Positions 52,279-61,873 of a stretch of 64,000 nucleotides of DNA are shown piece by piece (position 1 is the stretch's first letter; every line of letters begins with the position of its first letter). This DNA is from Methanobrevibacter sp. GTDB taxonomy: Archaea > Methanobacteriota > Methanobacteria > Methanobacteriales > Methanobacteriaceae. A program made the translations under genes and the position numbers. The stretch lies in contig JAFRFD010000035.1 in assembly GCA_017434525.1 (NCBI GenBank), forward strand, positions 1 through 64,000. The letters run 5' to 3'. Below the pieces are notes generated by a model. It was not told where the DNA came from, searched no databases, and saw nothing but the letters and a program-made list of their open reading frames with translations.

Positions 52279-53943
52279 CTAAAGTTCCCCTCTTTCACGT
52301 CTTTCGTCAAGCAGTTTGAGACCTAAATCGCCCAGTTTGTACTTTTGGATTTTACCGCTTGTTGTAAGCGGGAACTCATCAACGAAAAAGACATATTTAG
52401 GCACCTTATAACGTGCAATTGAACCTATGCAGAAGTCACGGATATCGGCTTCCGTAACATCGTCAAAGCCATCCTCCTTGATGATGAACGCTCCGACGAT
52501 TTCACCGTATTTTTCATCGGGAATTCCTGCAACCTGAACGTCCTGAACGCATTCATGGGTGAATAGGTATTCCTCAATCTCACGAGGGTAGATGTTTTCT
52601 CCTCCCCGGATGATCATGTCCTTGATACGGCCGACGATTGAGTAGTATCCGTCCTCGTCAACGGTGGCCAAATCCCCTGAGTGGAGCCATCCGTCCGGTT
52701 CGATTGTTTCTGCGGTCTTTTCAGGCATGTTGTAGTATCCCTTCATGACGTTGAAACCCCTGCACATTATCTCACCGGTTTCACCGACGCCGACTTCCTC
52801 GCCGGTTTCCGGATCAACGATTTTGACCTCAATGTTCGGGAACTTGCGCCCTACTGTGTTGATTTTTTTCTCGAACGAATCGGCAGCGTTGGTCTGTGTA
52901 AAACCGGGAGCGGCTTCGGTAAGCCCGTATACGCTGGTGATTTCCTTCATGTTCATCTTTTCGATGGCGTCCTTCATGGTTTCCACAGGACATGTTGAGC
53001 CTGCCATGATACCGGTTCTAAGGGAGCTCATGTCGAACATCTCAAACATAGGATGGTTCATCATTCCGATAAACATTGTAGGAACCCCATAAATTGAGGT
53101 GCACTTTTCCTTCTGGATTGATGAGATGGCCAGGAGAGGGTCATATTCCTCCAGAACAACCATGGTGGACCCGTGGGTGATGACCGCCATCACGCCTAAG
53201 ACTGTTCCGAAACAGTGGAAAAGAGGCACCTGCAATAAGAGCCTGTCCTTTGGAGAGTAGTTCATGTTTTCGCCGATGTAGTATCCGTCGTTTACGATGT
53301 TTCGGCTGGTGAGCATTACGCCTTTAGGGAATCCTTCGGTTCCTGAGGTATACTGCATGTTGATAACGTCATGCTGTGTCACCGCATCCTTCACCTTCTG
53401 GTATTCGTCATCGTCATAGTTCATTCCCAAAAGGATAAGCTCATTGGTGTTGTACATTCCCCTGTGCTTTTCCTGGCCGACATGGAATATGAACTTAAGG
53501 TGTGGGAACTTTTCAGCTACGAGATGTCCCCTTGCACAGCTTTTGAGTTCCGGCACAAGTTCGTTTATGATGTCGAAGTAGCTTGTGTCCCTGAAGCCGT
53601 CGGTCATTGCCAATGCCTTCATGTCTGACTGTCCGAGGACATATTCAAGCTCATGTGCCTGGTATGCTGTGTTGACAGTTACGATTGTCGCTCCTATCTT
53701 TGCGGTTGCAAACATGTAGGTCAGCCATTCGGGAACGTTCTTTGCCCAAATTCCTACATGGTCGCCTTTTTCTATTCCTATGGCCAGCATTCCTTTTGCT
53801 AGATTGTCAACTCTTTCGTCAAATTCCTTGTATGTAAATCTCAGGTTTCTGTCCGGATAGACTATAAATTCATGGTCTGGCTGTTTTTCAACCATTGATT
53901 CGTAAAATTTTCCCAGTGGCAGTTCTGTAAATAGTTCACTCAT
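52279..53943 (-). CDS. AMP-binding acyl-CoA synthetase
   Basis: 554 residues, full length. Signature motifs: [16 protein letters not shown] (P-loop-like, ~residue 195), [10 protein letters not shown], the [14 protein letters not shown] stretch, [20 protein letters not shown], and the C-terminal lysine motif [11 protein letters not shown]. Enzymes of this type ligate a carboxylic acid to CoA via an acyl-adenylate; a medium- or long-chain fatty acid is likely but not shown. GGAGGAATATT precedes the ATG. It lies downstream of an XRE-cupin regulator gene on the same strand, which probably controls it. Confidence 0.9.
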   Translation of the reverse strand: MSELFTELPLGKFYESMVEKQPDHEFIVYPDRNLRFTYKEFDERVDNLAKGMLAIGIEKGDHVGIWAKNVPEWLTYMFATAKIGATIVTVNTAYQAHELEYVLGQSDMKALAMTDGFRDTSYFDIINELVPELKSCARGHLVAEKFPHLKFIFHVGQEKHRGMYNTNELILLGMNYDDDEYQKVKDAVTQHDVINMQYTSGTEGFPKGVMLTSRNIVNDGYYIGENMNYSPKDRLLLQVPLFHCFGTVLGVMAVITHGSTMVVLEEYDPLLAISSIQKEKCTSIYGVPTMFIGMMNHPMFEMFDMSSLRTGIMAGSTCPVETMKDAIEKMNMKEITSVYGLTEAAPGFTQTNAADSFEKKINTVGRKFPNIEVKIVDPETGEEVGVGETGEIMCRGFNVMKGYYNMPEKTAETIEPDGWLHSGDLATVDEDGYYSIVGRIKDMIIRGGENIYPREIEEYLFTHECVQDVQVAGIPDEKYGEIVGAFIIKEDGFDDVTEADIRDFCIGSIARYKVPKYVFFVDEFPLTTSGKIQKYKLGDLGLKLLDERRERGEL

Positions 53944-54096
53944 AATATTCCTCCATTGTTGTTTTTGAATTGATTTTGGCCCAATATGTTTAAACGCAAC
54001 AATAACAATCCCAACTCATGAGTAAACAAGTCCATATATCCTAATACGTTGTGTCTTAATTCTAATTTAAACATATCTATCAAGCCTCATAGTTTT

Positions 54097-54669
54097 CTAG
54101 TATGGAGTGTAGAGTACGGCTAATATTTTTGCCTTGTCGTTTCCGCTTGCGTGAAGGTGGTGTGGCACCACTGAGTCGTAGAAGATTGTGTCACCCTTGC
54201 CTATTGTAAAGGTGTCCTTTCCGTAGATAACTTCGATTTCGCCTTCAAGCACGTAGATGAATTCCTCACCTTCGTGGGATGAGAGTTCCTTTTCGCCTTC
54301 CTCGAATTCAATGTCGATTATGAACGGGTCGATGTTCCTGTCGATTTTACCTGCTCCTAATGAATGGAACTCAAGGTTGGTTGCGTTGGTTACGTCCTCA
54401 CGACCTGAAAAGTAAAGTGAGTTTTCGGTTTTTCCGCCTCTTGTGACTACCGGCCCGAGTTCAGGTGTGTCATCTAGGAATGTTCCCAGGCGAACCCCTA
54501 ATGCCCTTGCCATCTTTGTAAGTGGGGTAAGGGACGGAATAACTTCACCGGCTTCCATGGCTTCGAGAACTTCAAGCTTTACGCCGCTTCTCTCCGCAAG
54601 TTCTTCAATAGACATGTTCTGTCTAGCTCTTATGTCTTTAATCTTTTTTGCAAAGTCTTCGTTTGTCAT
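54097..54669 (-). CDS. XRE-cupin transcriptional regulator
   Basis: 190 residues. Residues ~5-60 are a helix-turn-helix (KIKDIRARQNMSIEELAERS, GEVIPSLTPLTKMARALGVR) and residues ~105-185 a cupin (SSHEGEEFIYVLEGEIEV, GDTIFYDSVVPHHLHA). This family senses a small ligand with the cupin and represses or activates metabolic genes. The next gene downstream is the acyl-CoA synthetase; control of that gene by its substrate or product is a reasonable inference. GAGTGAAATAA precedes the ATG. The 430-base gap upstream (54670-55102) is AT-rich; a 63-codon frame there looks accidental. Confidence 0.9.
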   Translation of the reverse strand: MTNEDFAKKIKDIRARQNMSIEELAERSGVKLEVLEAMEAGEVIPSLTPLTKMARALGVRLGTFLDDTPELGPVVTRGGKTENSLYFSGREDVTNATNLEFHSLGAGKIDRNIDPFIIDIEFEEGEKELSSHEGEEFIYVLEGEIEVIYGKDTFTIGKGDTIFYDSVVPHHLHASGNDKAKILAVLYTPY

Positions 54670-55056
54670 TTATTTCACTCATTTTTGGATTGTTACTTAA
54701 AACTATTTAAGTATTTATAAGTATATAAAAAAGGATATTTAAAAGTTACCTAAAAAACGAAATATTTTATACAATTTTCAAAAAGTAATGAAAAATAAAA
54801 TCATAAATTGGGTAATCATTCAAAATTCATAAGTGCATCAGTGTATCCACTGACATGACACCAAAACGATTCGCCACTTATTGAATATGTCAATAATATT
54901 GAATTCTTTCTGTTTAATTGCAACAAAACAGTCAAATTGAGCCTAAAAACAACAAAAAAGATAAATACGGCCTTGAATATAACATATGGTGTAGGAGTTA
55001 ATCCCAACTTTTACAGTAAGTCATGAGAAAAATCAGTTTCTGAATACAAAATTGGC

Positions 55057-55086
55057 GTGTGAGGTTAAGTCCGTCTGGCCTCACAC
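55057..55086 (-). terminator. hairpin after the TPR gene
   Basis: GTGTGAGG (55057-55064) and CCTCACAC (55079-55086) are exact reverse complements with a 14-base loop, 17 bases past the stop of the minus-strand gene 55103-55897. It is placed for transcription termination or 3' end processing. Confidence 0.6.
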
Positions 55087-55102
55087 TTAAAATTATTCAA
55101 AC

Positions 55103-55897
55103 CTAATCCAGCTTATCCATGCACAAGTCCCAAACATCCCTGGACTTGTCATTTAAAGGATCAATGGAATCCGCCATCTTGAAGAGATTGCAGGCCCTTT
55201 TGTACTCTTTTAAATCGGCATACACCAATGCCTTTCCTTTCAAGGCCTCATATGATTCGCTGTCAATTTTAAGAACTGAATTGTAAACGTCAAGGGCATC
55301 ATCATAGTCGCCTTTAAGCCTGTTTATATCAGCAATTGCCAATCTTGCCTCAATATAATTGCTGTCCAAGGCCAACACATTGATGAACTCCTCAATGGCC
55401 CTACTGTATTTTTTAAGGTTGATTAGTGCCATGCCCTTAAAGTAATATGCATCAGGATTCAATTCATTGACATAGATTGCCTTGTCGCACAGTTCCACGG
55501 CCCTTGTGCTTGAGTTATATGAGTCACTGACTTCAAGTTTCCTCTGCGCCTTCATGACATAGACGACATCCCTGTTTAGATATGCCTTGGTGTTTTTGGA
55601 AAACTCCCTGACCTCATCCGGAAGGTCCTGAGAGCCAACGATTTCGTCCTTCAATTGGGAAATGTCATCGATAATGTCATCAATCTGGTTGATGGTGTTT
55701 TCGCTGAACTCCTCCAAATCAAACTCGTCGATTCTTTGCTTGAATTCGGTTGAATCCAATTCCTTGAAAATTTCAGTTGTTTCGTCCTTTAAAAAGTCTA
55801 TGCTGTCTGAAATGTTCTGCAACAGGCTAGATTCAAAGAAAACCTTGTCTGTGCTTCTTTCGTTAACTTCTATATCTTCCCAATCACTTTTCTTCAT
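55103..55897 (-). CDS. TPR protein
   Basis: 264 residues. The N-terminal ~110 residues are charged and helical (FSENTINQIDDIIDDISQLK), likely coiled coil; the rest are TPR units ending in a variant consensus (YYFKGMALINLKKYSRAIEE, ARLAIADINRLKGDYDDALD, ALKGKALVYADLKEYKRACN). The ATG at 55897 has no strong site in view. No signal peptide. It is isolated between the acyl-CoA synthetase region and the adhesin gene. Confidence 0.75.
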   Translation of the reverse strand: MKKSDWEDIEVNERSTDKVFFESSLLQNISDSIDFLKDETTEIFKELDSTEFKQRIDEFDLEEFSENTINQIDDIIDDISQLKDEIVGSQDLPDEVREFSKNTKAYLNRDVVYVMKAQRKLEVSDSYNSSTRAVELCDKAIYVNELNPDAYYFKGMALINLKKYSRAIEEFINVLALDSNYIEARLAIADINRLKGDYDDALDVYNSVLKIDSESYEALKGKALVYADLKEYKRACNLFKMADSIDPLNDKSRDVWDLCMDKLD

Positions 55898-56142
55898 GTT
55901 ATCAACTCCAAGTGATTTACAATATTAATTAGACAAAGGCATATATAAATGTTATTGAAAAAAACAGATTTTGAACTGAAAAATCAATGGACCTATAGAT
56001 GCGGGTGAAACTTTCTCTTTTTTTAAGAAGTTCAATTAAAATTATGAAAAGAAGATGCAAGATAATTACATTTAAAAGTTAAAACATGAAAATAAACAAT
56101 CGAAAATCGAAAATAAAAAAAGAAAAAATAGAGGATGAAACT

Positions 56143-59100
56143 CTATTTTTTAACATATATTACGCTTTTTGCACCGACTTTGTATCTGCCGTCCAATGTA
56201 TAGATTACAACCTTATGCTTGCCGACACCTAAATATTTGGTGTTGAATACAGCATTACCGTACTTGCTGGTCTTGACAGTAACAGTTTGGTATTTGTTGC
56301 CTGTGAATATTCTCAATTTAATTTTAATCTTGGCCACAGGTTTATAGGTTGCTTTGTTTTTGATTTTAATCTTAAAGTATTTGGACTTTTTAACTTTAAC
56401 TGTTATTGCTGGAGCTTTTACAACTGTTTTTGCCTTAGCAACCTGGATTGTTGAATAGGTCTTTTTGACAGTGTAGTTCTGAGGATTAGGTGAGGATACT
56501 GCAACTTCATGAATGCCTATATCCAATTTTGAAGCAAGATCAAAGCTTGCAACACCTTCATCATTGGTTGTTATGAAGTATTTCTTGGAGGTCTTTCCAG
56601 TGTATACTTTCAACATGAGCTCCAATCCTTTGACAGGATTGTTGTTAGCGTCAACAACAGTGACTGTAAATGCATTTCCAGAATCATATCTGGTGAACAA
56701 TGCATTAGCAGTTACAATAGTATCGATAGGTACATTTTTGGTGGTTACAATAATCTGCGGCAATGTTAAGATAGATGATCCTGTTGCAACAAATGAAATG
56801 TCATTTGATTCTTTAGAGACATTTGTTATGTCTACAGTGTACAAATCGGTTGTTTTTGTTGTACCGTTCCATACATTTTCAAATACAGCATCATTGACAA
56901 TTACATTACCTTCGCCGTCTTGTGCGCCTGCAGCCAATACATATAGTTTTGCATCAGTTACATCTGCCATACTGACATTTATTTGGGAGTTCATCATTAT
57001 GACTCTTCCGGCTTTATTGTAATCGTTTGCAAGTAAATCAGCACCATTAATTATGTATGCTGTTTTAGAAATGCCAAGTACAGAAGCATTGTATGCATAT
57101 ACTAAAGCGGTAGGATAAACTGTTGGAGTAGGATTGACTTTTGTCAGGTTGAAAGTGTTGTCACCGGTTTTGATGAAGTCAGTAACATCATAGATTAAAA
57201 CTCCGTATCCGTATTTGCCGTAGTTACCCATGTTGGCTTGGTCACGATAGAAACCTACAGGAGTGATGTTGGCATTATTGAATGCCACTTTAAACATTGA
57301 TTCATTTTCAACATAGGATTTTCCGTTAAACCAGTTGTAAGGAACATAAATATACGCTTTTACAATGTTGTCGTGTTCAACAGTCCAAATTTCATTTACG
57401 CCATTAGCTCCACTCTTATAGGATGATTCGCCTTTGATGTCAATTACAATGTCTCCAGTGAATGTAATAGGCTCGATTGCTTCATAACCTGTTGCGTTAT
57501 ATGCAAAGTCTTTGCTTAAGTAACCGTTGTATAAAACAGGAAGGCTTAAATAAGTAGCCCCAACTTGAGCATAGTCATACTTAACTGTTACCTTATAATC
57601 AACTACATTGTTATCTGCACCGCTTACGGTTGTATTGTCTATTGGCCTGATTGTTGGGTCTGTTATTAAAATAGTTTTTGGAACATCCGCATCAAGCTCA
57701 ACTTCACTGCTTGCGACAAGGAAATCATCAGCATACAGCTCAACAAGATATGTGGCATTCTTATTAGCATCAAGAGTAACAGTCAAAGTGTTATTGGTGC
57801 CCGCATAGCAAGTAGGAACACTGGTATACTCAGTTTTTGCGGAAACATCAACATCAATAAGAGTAGCTACGATAATTTGTGGCAATGCCAATATTGTGGA
57901 ACCTGTTGCAACAAATGAAATGTCATTGAATCCTATAGCGACATCAGATATGTCTGCAGTGAACAAATCAGTAGTTTTTGAGGTACCGTTCCATACATCT
58001 TCAAAGGCCTTGCCGTTGACGATGATATTACCTTCACCTTTTTGAGCTCCGGAAGCCAATACATATAAAGTTGCGTTAACGAATGGATCCACTTCGATTT
58101 CATTATCCAATTTAACAATTCTTCCAGCATTATTGTAATCGTTTGCAAGTACATCAGCACCATTAATCACATATGCGCATTTTACAACATCACTGTCAGC
58201 AGAATCATATCCGTAAATCAAAGCAGTAGGATAGACAGTTGGAGTGGGATTAACTTTTGTCAAGTTGAAAGTGTTGTCTCCAATTTTAATCAAATCAGTT
58301 ACGTCATATATTAAAACTCCGTATCCGTATTTGCCGTAGTTACCAAGGTTACCTTGGTCACGATAGAAACCTACAGGTTCAACAGCAATATTATTGAACA
58401 GAATTCTAAACATGGTTTCATTTTCAACATAGGTTTTGGCGTTGAACCAGTTGTAAGGAACATAAATGTATGCTCTGGTAATGTTGCCGTGTTCAACAGT
58501 CCAAATTTCATTTACACCTGCAGCCCCACTCTTATAGGATGATTCGCCTTTGATGTCAATTACAAGGTCACCAGTGAATATAAATTCGTCAGTTTCATAA
58601 CCGGTTGCGTTATATGCAAACTCTTTGCTTAAGTAACCGTTGTATAAAACAGGAACAGTGATATTTTTATTTCCAACAACATTGTCGTTTAATTTAACGT
58701 TGAGTGAATAAACAACTTTAGCATTATCTGCACCGCTTACGGTAGTTTCATCAACATCCCTGACGGTTTGGTCGGTCAATAAAATAGTTTCCGCATCACT
58801 ACCATCAAGTTCAACTTCACCGGTGGCGACAACAACACCGTCAGCCAATAGCTCAACAGTATAATTGCCTGCCTTATTGGAGTTTACAGTTACAGTCAAG
58901 GTGTTGTTTGTTCCTGCAAAACAGGTAGGGACATTTGTATATTCAGTTTTTAGAGATACGTCAACAACCAAATCCTTAGTTTTTAAAAGAGTTAAAACAT
59001 TTTTGATTGAACCATAAGAGGATGTTCCAGCATACATGGTTAAAATTTCAGTATTTTGACCTTTCTTAATCTTGTTGGAAACATCCCAATAGTTATATTG

Positions 59101-59838
59101 ATAATAATCGCCTGAAGTATGGTTTATCGCATCACCAACAAGTTCCCCATTGACCTTATAACTTCCGTCACCGCTTGACAATGCGACATTGTACAACTCG
59201 GCATAGACAATATCGCCAATATTTGCAGTATCAAAGGTAGTGGTTACATTGGTTTTTGTCCATTTCTGAGCAGTGTCAACCCAATAGTTAATAACATCAC
59301 TGTCTCCATCATCGTATGCTAAAACTAAAGCGATGAGTTTGATTCTGCCGTCAAAGGATTTATTTTCCATTTTAAAAGTATCAACCTTAATAGCAATGGA
59401 TGAACCGTTTAAACCATCAACCAAATTCTTAATATCATAGTGAATTTGATAATCGGAATAGCATTTGTTGGTATGATTATTAACTATATAAACAGTTCCA
59501 TCTGTACTTCCATCTTCAATCCATAATTCTTCGCTTCCTAATTGATTTTCACCATTAACAGTTTGTAAACTCACATTGGCATTAGCACCATGAGTGTTCT
59601 TAGCACTGCCGCCGTAAACATTCACGTAAACATCAGCGCTTGCAATGTTTTTGGCTTCATTTGGAATCACATAGGTCAGTTCACCAGTGGTATTCCAAGG
59701 ATTGACAGTCACAACGTCAACATCCCCTGAAACCTGACCGGAATCAGTGGTCTGCATATCCTCTGCACTAACTGCACTTAATGAGAAAACCATCATGAAA
59801 ATCAATACAAATAAAAAAATAAAAGATTTATTTCTCAT
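56143..59838 (-). CDS. large secreted adhesin-like protein with two 370-residue repeats
   Basis: About 1,231 residues. The start at 59838 (after GTGGGATATCT) gives a signal peptide (SFIFLFVLIFMMVFSLSAVS-A) that an in-frame start at 59865 would extend. Residues ~40-300 and two following ~370-residue units contain DUF3344-like and CARDB-like parts; the units share TEYT(N/S)VPTC(F/Y)AGTNNTLTVT, VNEIWTVEH and GKYGYGVLIYDVTD(L/F). The C-terminus has Ig-like repeats with KYFKIKIKNKATYKPVAKIK and no transmembrane anchor. Such proteins are abundant in gut and rumen Methanobrevibacter, where they probably bind host or bacterial surfaces. The promoter has several AGTAATAC boxes (see 60015-60106). Confidence 0.85.
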   Translation of the reverse strand: MRNKSFIFLFVLIFMMVFSLSAVSAEDMQTTDSGQVSGDVDVVTVNPWNTTGELTYVIPNEAKNIASADVYVNVYGGSAKNTHGANANVSLQTVNGENQLGSEELWIEDGSTDGTVYIVNNHTNKCYSDYQIHYDIKNLVDGLNGSSIAIKVDTFKMENKSFDGRIKLIALVLAYDDGDSDVINYWVDTAQKWTKTNVTTTFDTANIGDIVYAELYNVALSSGDGSYKVNGELVGDAINHTSGDYYQYNYWDVSNKIKKGQNTEILTMYAGTSSYGSIKNVLTLLKTKDLVVDVSLKTEYTNVPTCFAGTNNTLTVTVNSNKAGNYTVELLADGVVVATGEVELDGSDAETILLTDQTVRDVDETTVSGADNAKVVYSLNVKLNDNVVGNKNITVPVLYNGYLSKEFAYNATGYETDEFIFTGDLVIDIKGESSYKSGAAGVNEIWTVEHGNITRAYIYVPYNWFNAKTYVENETMFRILFNNIAVEPVGFYRDQGNLGNYGKYGYGVLIYDVTDLIKIGDNTFNLTKVNPTPTVYPTALIYGYDSADSDVVKCAYVINGADVLANDYNNAGRIVKLDNEIEVDPFVNATLYVLASGAQKGEGNIIVNGKAFEDVWNGTSKTTDLFTADISDVAIGFNDISFVATGSTILALPQIIVATLIDVDVSAKTEYTSVPTCYAGTNNTLTVTLDANKNATYLVELYADDFLVASSEVELDADVPKTILITDPTIRPIDNTTVSGADNNVVDYKVTVKYDYAQVGATYLSLPVLYNGYLSKDFAYNATGYEAIEPITFTGDIVIDIKGESSYKSGANGVNEIWTVEHDNIVKAYIYVPYNWFNGKSYVENESMFKVAFNNANITPVGFYRDQANMGNYGKYGYGVLIYDVTDFIKTGDNTFNLTKVNPTPTVYPTALVYAYNASVLGISKTAYIINGADLLANDYNKAGRVIMMNSQINVSMADVTDAKLYVLAAGAQDGEGNVIVNDAVFENVWNGTTKTTDLYTVDITNVSKESNDISFVATGSSILTLPQIIVTTKNVPIDTIVTANALFTRYDSGNAFTVTVVDANNNPVKGLELMLKVYTGKTSKKYFITTNDEGVASFDLASKLDIGIHEVAVSSPNPQNYTVKKTYSTIQVAKAKTVVKAPAITVKVKKSKYFKIKIKNKATYKPVAKIKIKLRIFTGNKYQTVTVKTSKYGNAVFNTKYLGVGKHKVVIYTLDGRYKVGAKSVIYVKK
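56748..58970 (-). repeat. two tandem ~1.1-kb repeats inside the adhesin gene
   Basis: The segments 57867-58970 and 56748-57857 encode nearly the same ~370 residues in the same order, from DVSLKTEYTNVPTC or DVSAKTEYTSVPTC to the ending with IIVAT or IIVTT. Long identical nucleotide runs are visible (for example the GGATGATTCGCCTTTGATGT region). The internal duplication can change copy number by recombination. Confidence 0.8.
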
Positions 59839-59883
59839 AGATATCCCACGATAATTTTTAGGCACTTTATTTAAAGCAGAACA

Positions 59884-59896
59884 TATTATATAAAAG
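59884..59896 (-). promoter_or_regulatory. TATA box of the adhesin gene
   Basis: On the minus strand this reads CTTTTATATAAT, about 50 bases before the ATG at 59838. It is the best archaeal TATA candidate between the adhesin and the DUF2149 gene. The AGTAATAC boxes lie about 120-220 bases upstream of it. Confidence 0.55.
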
Positions 59897-60014
59897 GGAA
59901 TAATTATTTTTCTAAAAATTGTCTCTACCCTAAATAAAGCAACCTTAATATAAAAGAAGTAGTAATAACAATATAAAGATTTCTTATTACTTTTTTAGTC
60001 AAAATACCCTTAAA

Positions 60015-60106
60015 AGTAATACTATTTGCAAAAAGTAATACAAAAAATAGAAAAATAGAATGAAAAGTATTACTATTAAAAAAATTTGAAAAATTAAAAG
60101 TAATAC
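60015..60106. promoter_or_regulatory. cluster of AGTAATAC/GTATTACT boxes
   Basis: AGTAATAC occurs at 60015-60022, 60034-60041 and 60099-60106 and its reverse complement GTATTACT at 60067-60074. Related TATTACTTTT is near 59985. Four copies in 92 bases, in both orientations, lie between the adhesin gene (59838, minus) and the DUF2149 gene (ends at 60124). They may be operator sites for the adhesin gene, or a hairpin-forming element: the inverted pair at 60067 and 60099 can fold with a 24-base loop. No 69-codon frame in this stretch looks real. Confidence 0.5.
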
Positions 60107-60123
60107 TATGTAAAAAATATATA

Positions 60124-60459
60124 TTATCCTTCAACCATAATCAGCTTGCCCGTTGTCGGATCCTTATAGACCTTACCCATCTCCATATATCCCTGACCTT
60201 GGCTTTGGCTGGACTCCGGAGTCTCATTCAGCTCCTGGCCTTCAGTCACCTCGGTAACATTTGTCGGAGACTTTTGAACTGCCTGGGATGAATCCTGGGA
60301 GGAGTCCTGAAATATAACGCTTTGCATATTCCAGCTAATCACAACGAATATCAAAAATCCGACAGCAATGACAAGCATCGCATCAACGAGATTTGTAGTT
60401 CCCGCCATAGGGTCCTCTTCACCTTCAGAAAAACGTTTCTTGCATTTACGCCTTACCAT
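60124..60459 (-). CDS. DUF2149 membrane protein (ExbD-like position)
   Basis: About 111 residues. One transmembrane helix near the N-terminus (NLVDAMLVIAVGFLIFVVIS), a Ser/Gln/Glu-rich linker, and a C-terminal motif KVYKDPTTGKLIMVEG typical of DUF2149. ATG 60459 follows GGGAGTTTTGGAT. Single-helix proteins with a periplasm-like domain partner MotA/TolQ/ExbB proteins, as ExbD does; the ExbB-like gene is 12 bases upstream. Together they may energise work across the cell envelope. Confidence 0.8.
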   Translation of the reverse strand: MVRRKCKKRFSEGEEDPMAGTTNLVDAMLVIAVGFLIFVVISWNMQSVIFQDSSQDSSQAVQKSPTNVTEVTEGQELNETPESSQSQGQGYMEMGKVYKDPTTGKLIMVEG

Positions 60460-60471
60460 ATCCAAAACTCC

Positions 60472-61116
60472 CTAATGTTTCAATTTGTCCAAAAGCGCAT
60501 CACATAGGGCATCAAGGTTGGAGAGGTCTTCCTCATACCATCTGCGCCTTATCTTTGAGACGAAATACCCTACAGCACCGGCACCGATACCCACAACGGT
60601 AGTGTCGAATGCGACAATGATAGCGTTTGCAAGGGTGTTGACGTCGCCTGCACCCAATGCGGCAAGTCCGGGACCCATAGGAATCAGAGTACCCATCAAA
60701 CCCAATGTCGGACCGATACGGGTTACGATGTCTGTTCTTTCAATTGTCTTTCCGAGTTTGGTTTCTTCAAATTCTATTAGTTTTCTGGCTAAAGTCTCCC
60801 TTGTCTGGGATGTCAATGACTCTGCCCTTAAAACCTTGACCAAAACGACTTTTTGATTTTCATAAAGCTTAGCATTTTTAATTATATTCATCAATTCATC
60901 ACTAGATGTGGCTTTTGAAATTGAATAGATCAATTTTTCTAAGGAATCTGGTGTGATCTTTTTTCTGGAAGTGTATTCGGAAACCAAACTTCCCAATGTG
61001 AGTATTGCAAAGAATGCAAAGACCACCAGGAATATGATTACTGGAATCTGCAGACTCTGAGCAATCATGTTCAAACCGGAAGTTAATACTTCGCTTCCAG
61101 GAATTGTTGTTACCAT
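60472..61116 (-). CDS. MotA/TolQ/ExbB proton-channel-family protein
   Basis: 214 residues with three transmembrane helices: one near the N-terminus (IPVIIFLVVFAFFAILTLGS) and two in the C-terminal half (PTLGLMGTLIPMGPGLAALG, NAIIVAFDTTVVGIGAGAVG). The P-T-L-G-L-M-G-T-L-I-P-M-G pattern is typical of the family. These proteins form proton-conducting pores that drive a partner. GGTGATAAT precedes the ATG. Between DUF2162 and DUF2149 genes, likely one operon with the CobN-like gene. Confidence 0.9.
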   Translation of the reverse strand: MVTTIPGSEVLTSGLNMIAQSLQIPVIIFLVVFAFFAILTLGSLVSEYTSRKKITPDSLEKLIYSISKATSSDELMNIIKNAKLYENQKVVLVKVLRAESLTSQTRETLARKLIEFEETKLGKTIERTDIVTRIGPTLGLMGTLIPMGPGLAALGAGDVNTLANAIIVAFDTTVVGIGAGAVGYFVSKIRRRWYEEDLSNLDALCDALLDKLKH

Positions 61117-61128
61117 ATATTATCACCA

Positions 61129-61836
61129 TTAATCTAAATAACTATTATTTTTAAAGTAGAATGCACCTAAAAACATTATCATCAACATTAGGCCCAATAC
61201 AGCCAATATGTATTCAGGAGACTGTATTGAAATTGCATCCATCGGATTTTGAAGCAGTCCTGTTATATTAGGAAGGCACAATGCTGAAATCAGGAAATAT
61301 ATTCCCAAAAAGAACATGAAGTTTCCCAAAACGATAGGATAAGGTTTCTTGATGAATCTGACAAGATAATTTGATGCGAAATATGTCACAATGATTGTCA
61401 AAACCAATGCAGCCGCAACAATCACGCTTAAATTCATAAGACCCAAACCCACGGTTGGTGCAACCAGCATTATGCTTACGATGATTGAACCGAAACAGCA
61501 TGGACAAGGAGCAACGACCGCCATACATGTGGCAGCAGTTGTGTTTCTTTCAAAAACCTTATATTCCCTAATGGTAAAGATTCCCGCAAGAATCATTATG
61601 ACCGCCATAATCAGGAAAAATTCAAAATTATAAGTATAAATTATATCAGTAATCTGAGCTGTATAAAATGAAGATATTTCAGTCAAAATCAAGACTCCAC
61701 CGCCATAACCTATTGAAACCATGGCCAAATATCTTTTGGACATGTTTGCAAGACCTGTCGCAAGGCCCAGCTTGATTCCAAAAATCAGAACGGCGGACAA
61801 TATTCCAAGTTGCCATAATAAATTAATTACTTCCAT
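61129..61836 (-). CDS. DUF2162 membrane protein (putative transporter)
   Basis: 235 residues with six or seven transmembrane helices. A cysteine-containing loop (CMAVVAPCPCCFGSIIVSIM) in the third or fourth helix suggests metal handling, in keeping with the family's guess as a transporter. GAGGGAAAGT precedes the ATG. In this family context it is found with CobN-like and ExbB/ExbD-like genes in Methanobacteria. The substrate is unknown; nickel or cobalt is a guess from the neighbour. Confidence 0.8.
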   Translation of the reverse strand: MEVINLLWQLGILSAVLIFGIKLGLATGLANMSKRYLAMVSIGYGGGVLILTEISSFYTAQITDIIYTYNFEFFLIMAVIMILAGIFTIREYKVFERNTTAATCMAVVAPCPCCFGSIIVSIMLVAPTVGLGLMNLSVIVAAALVLTIIVTYFASNYLVRFIKKPYPIVLGNFMFFLGIYFLISALCLPNITGLLQNPMDAISIQSPEYILAVLGLMLMIMFLGAFYFKNNSYLD

Positions 61837-61873
61837 ACTTTCCCTCTAAAAAAATAAACAAAAGATGAACCAT

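Noticed and set aside
54816..55007. 63-codon minus-strand ORF in the gap after the XRE-cupin gene
   Set aside because: No ribosome binding site and no coding-like composition; a chance frame in AT-rich DNA.
59925..60134. 69-codon minus-strand ORF overlapping the AGTAATAC boxes
   Set aside because: It is hydrophobic by AT-rich composition, has no ribosome binding site and lies over repeats that explain the sequence.
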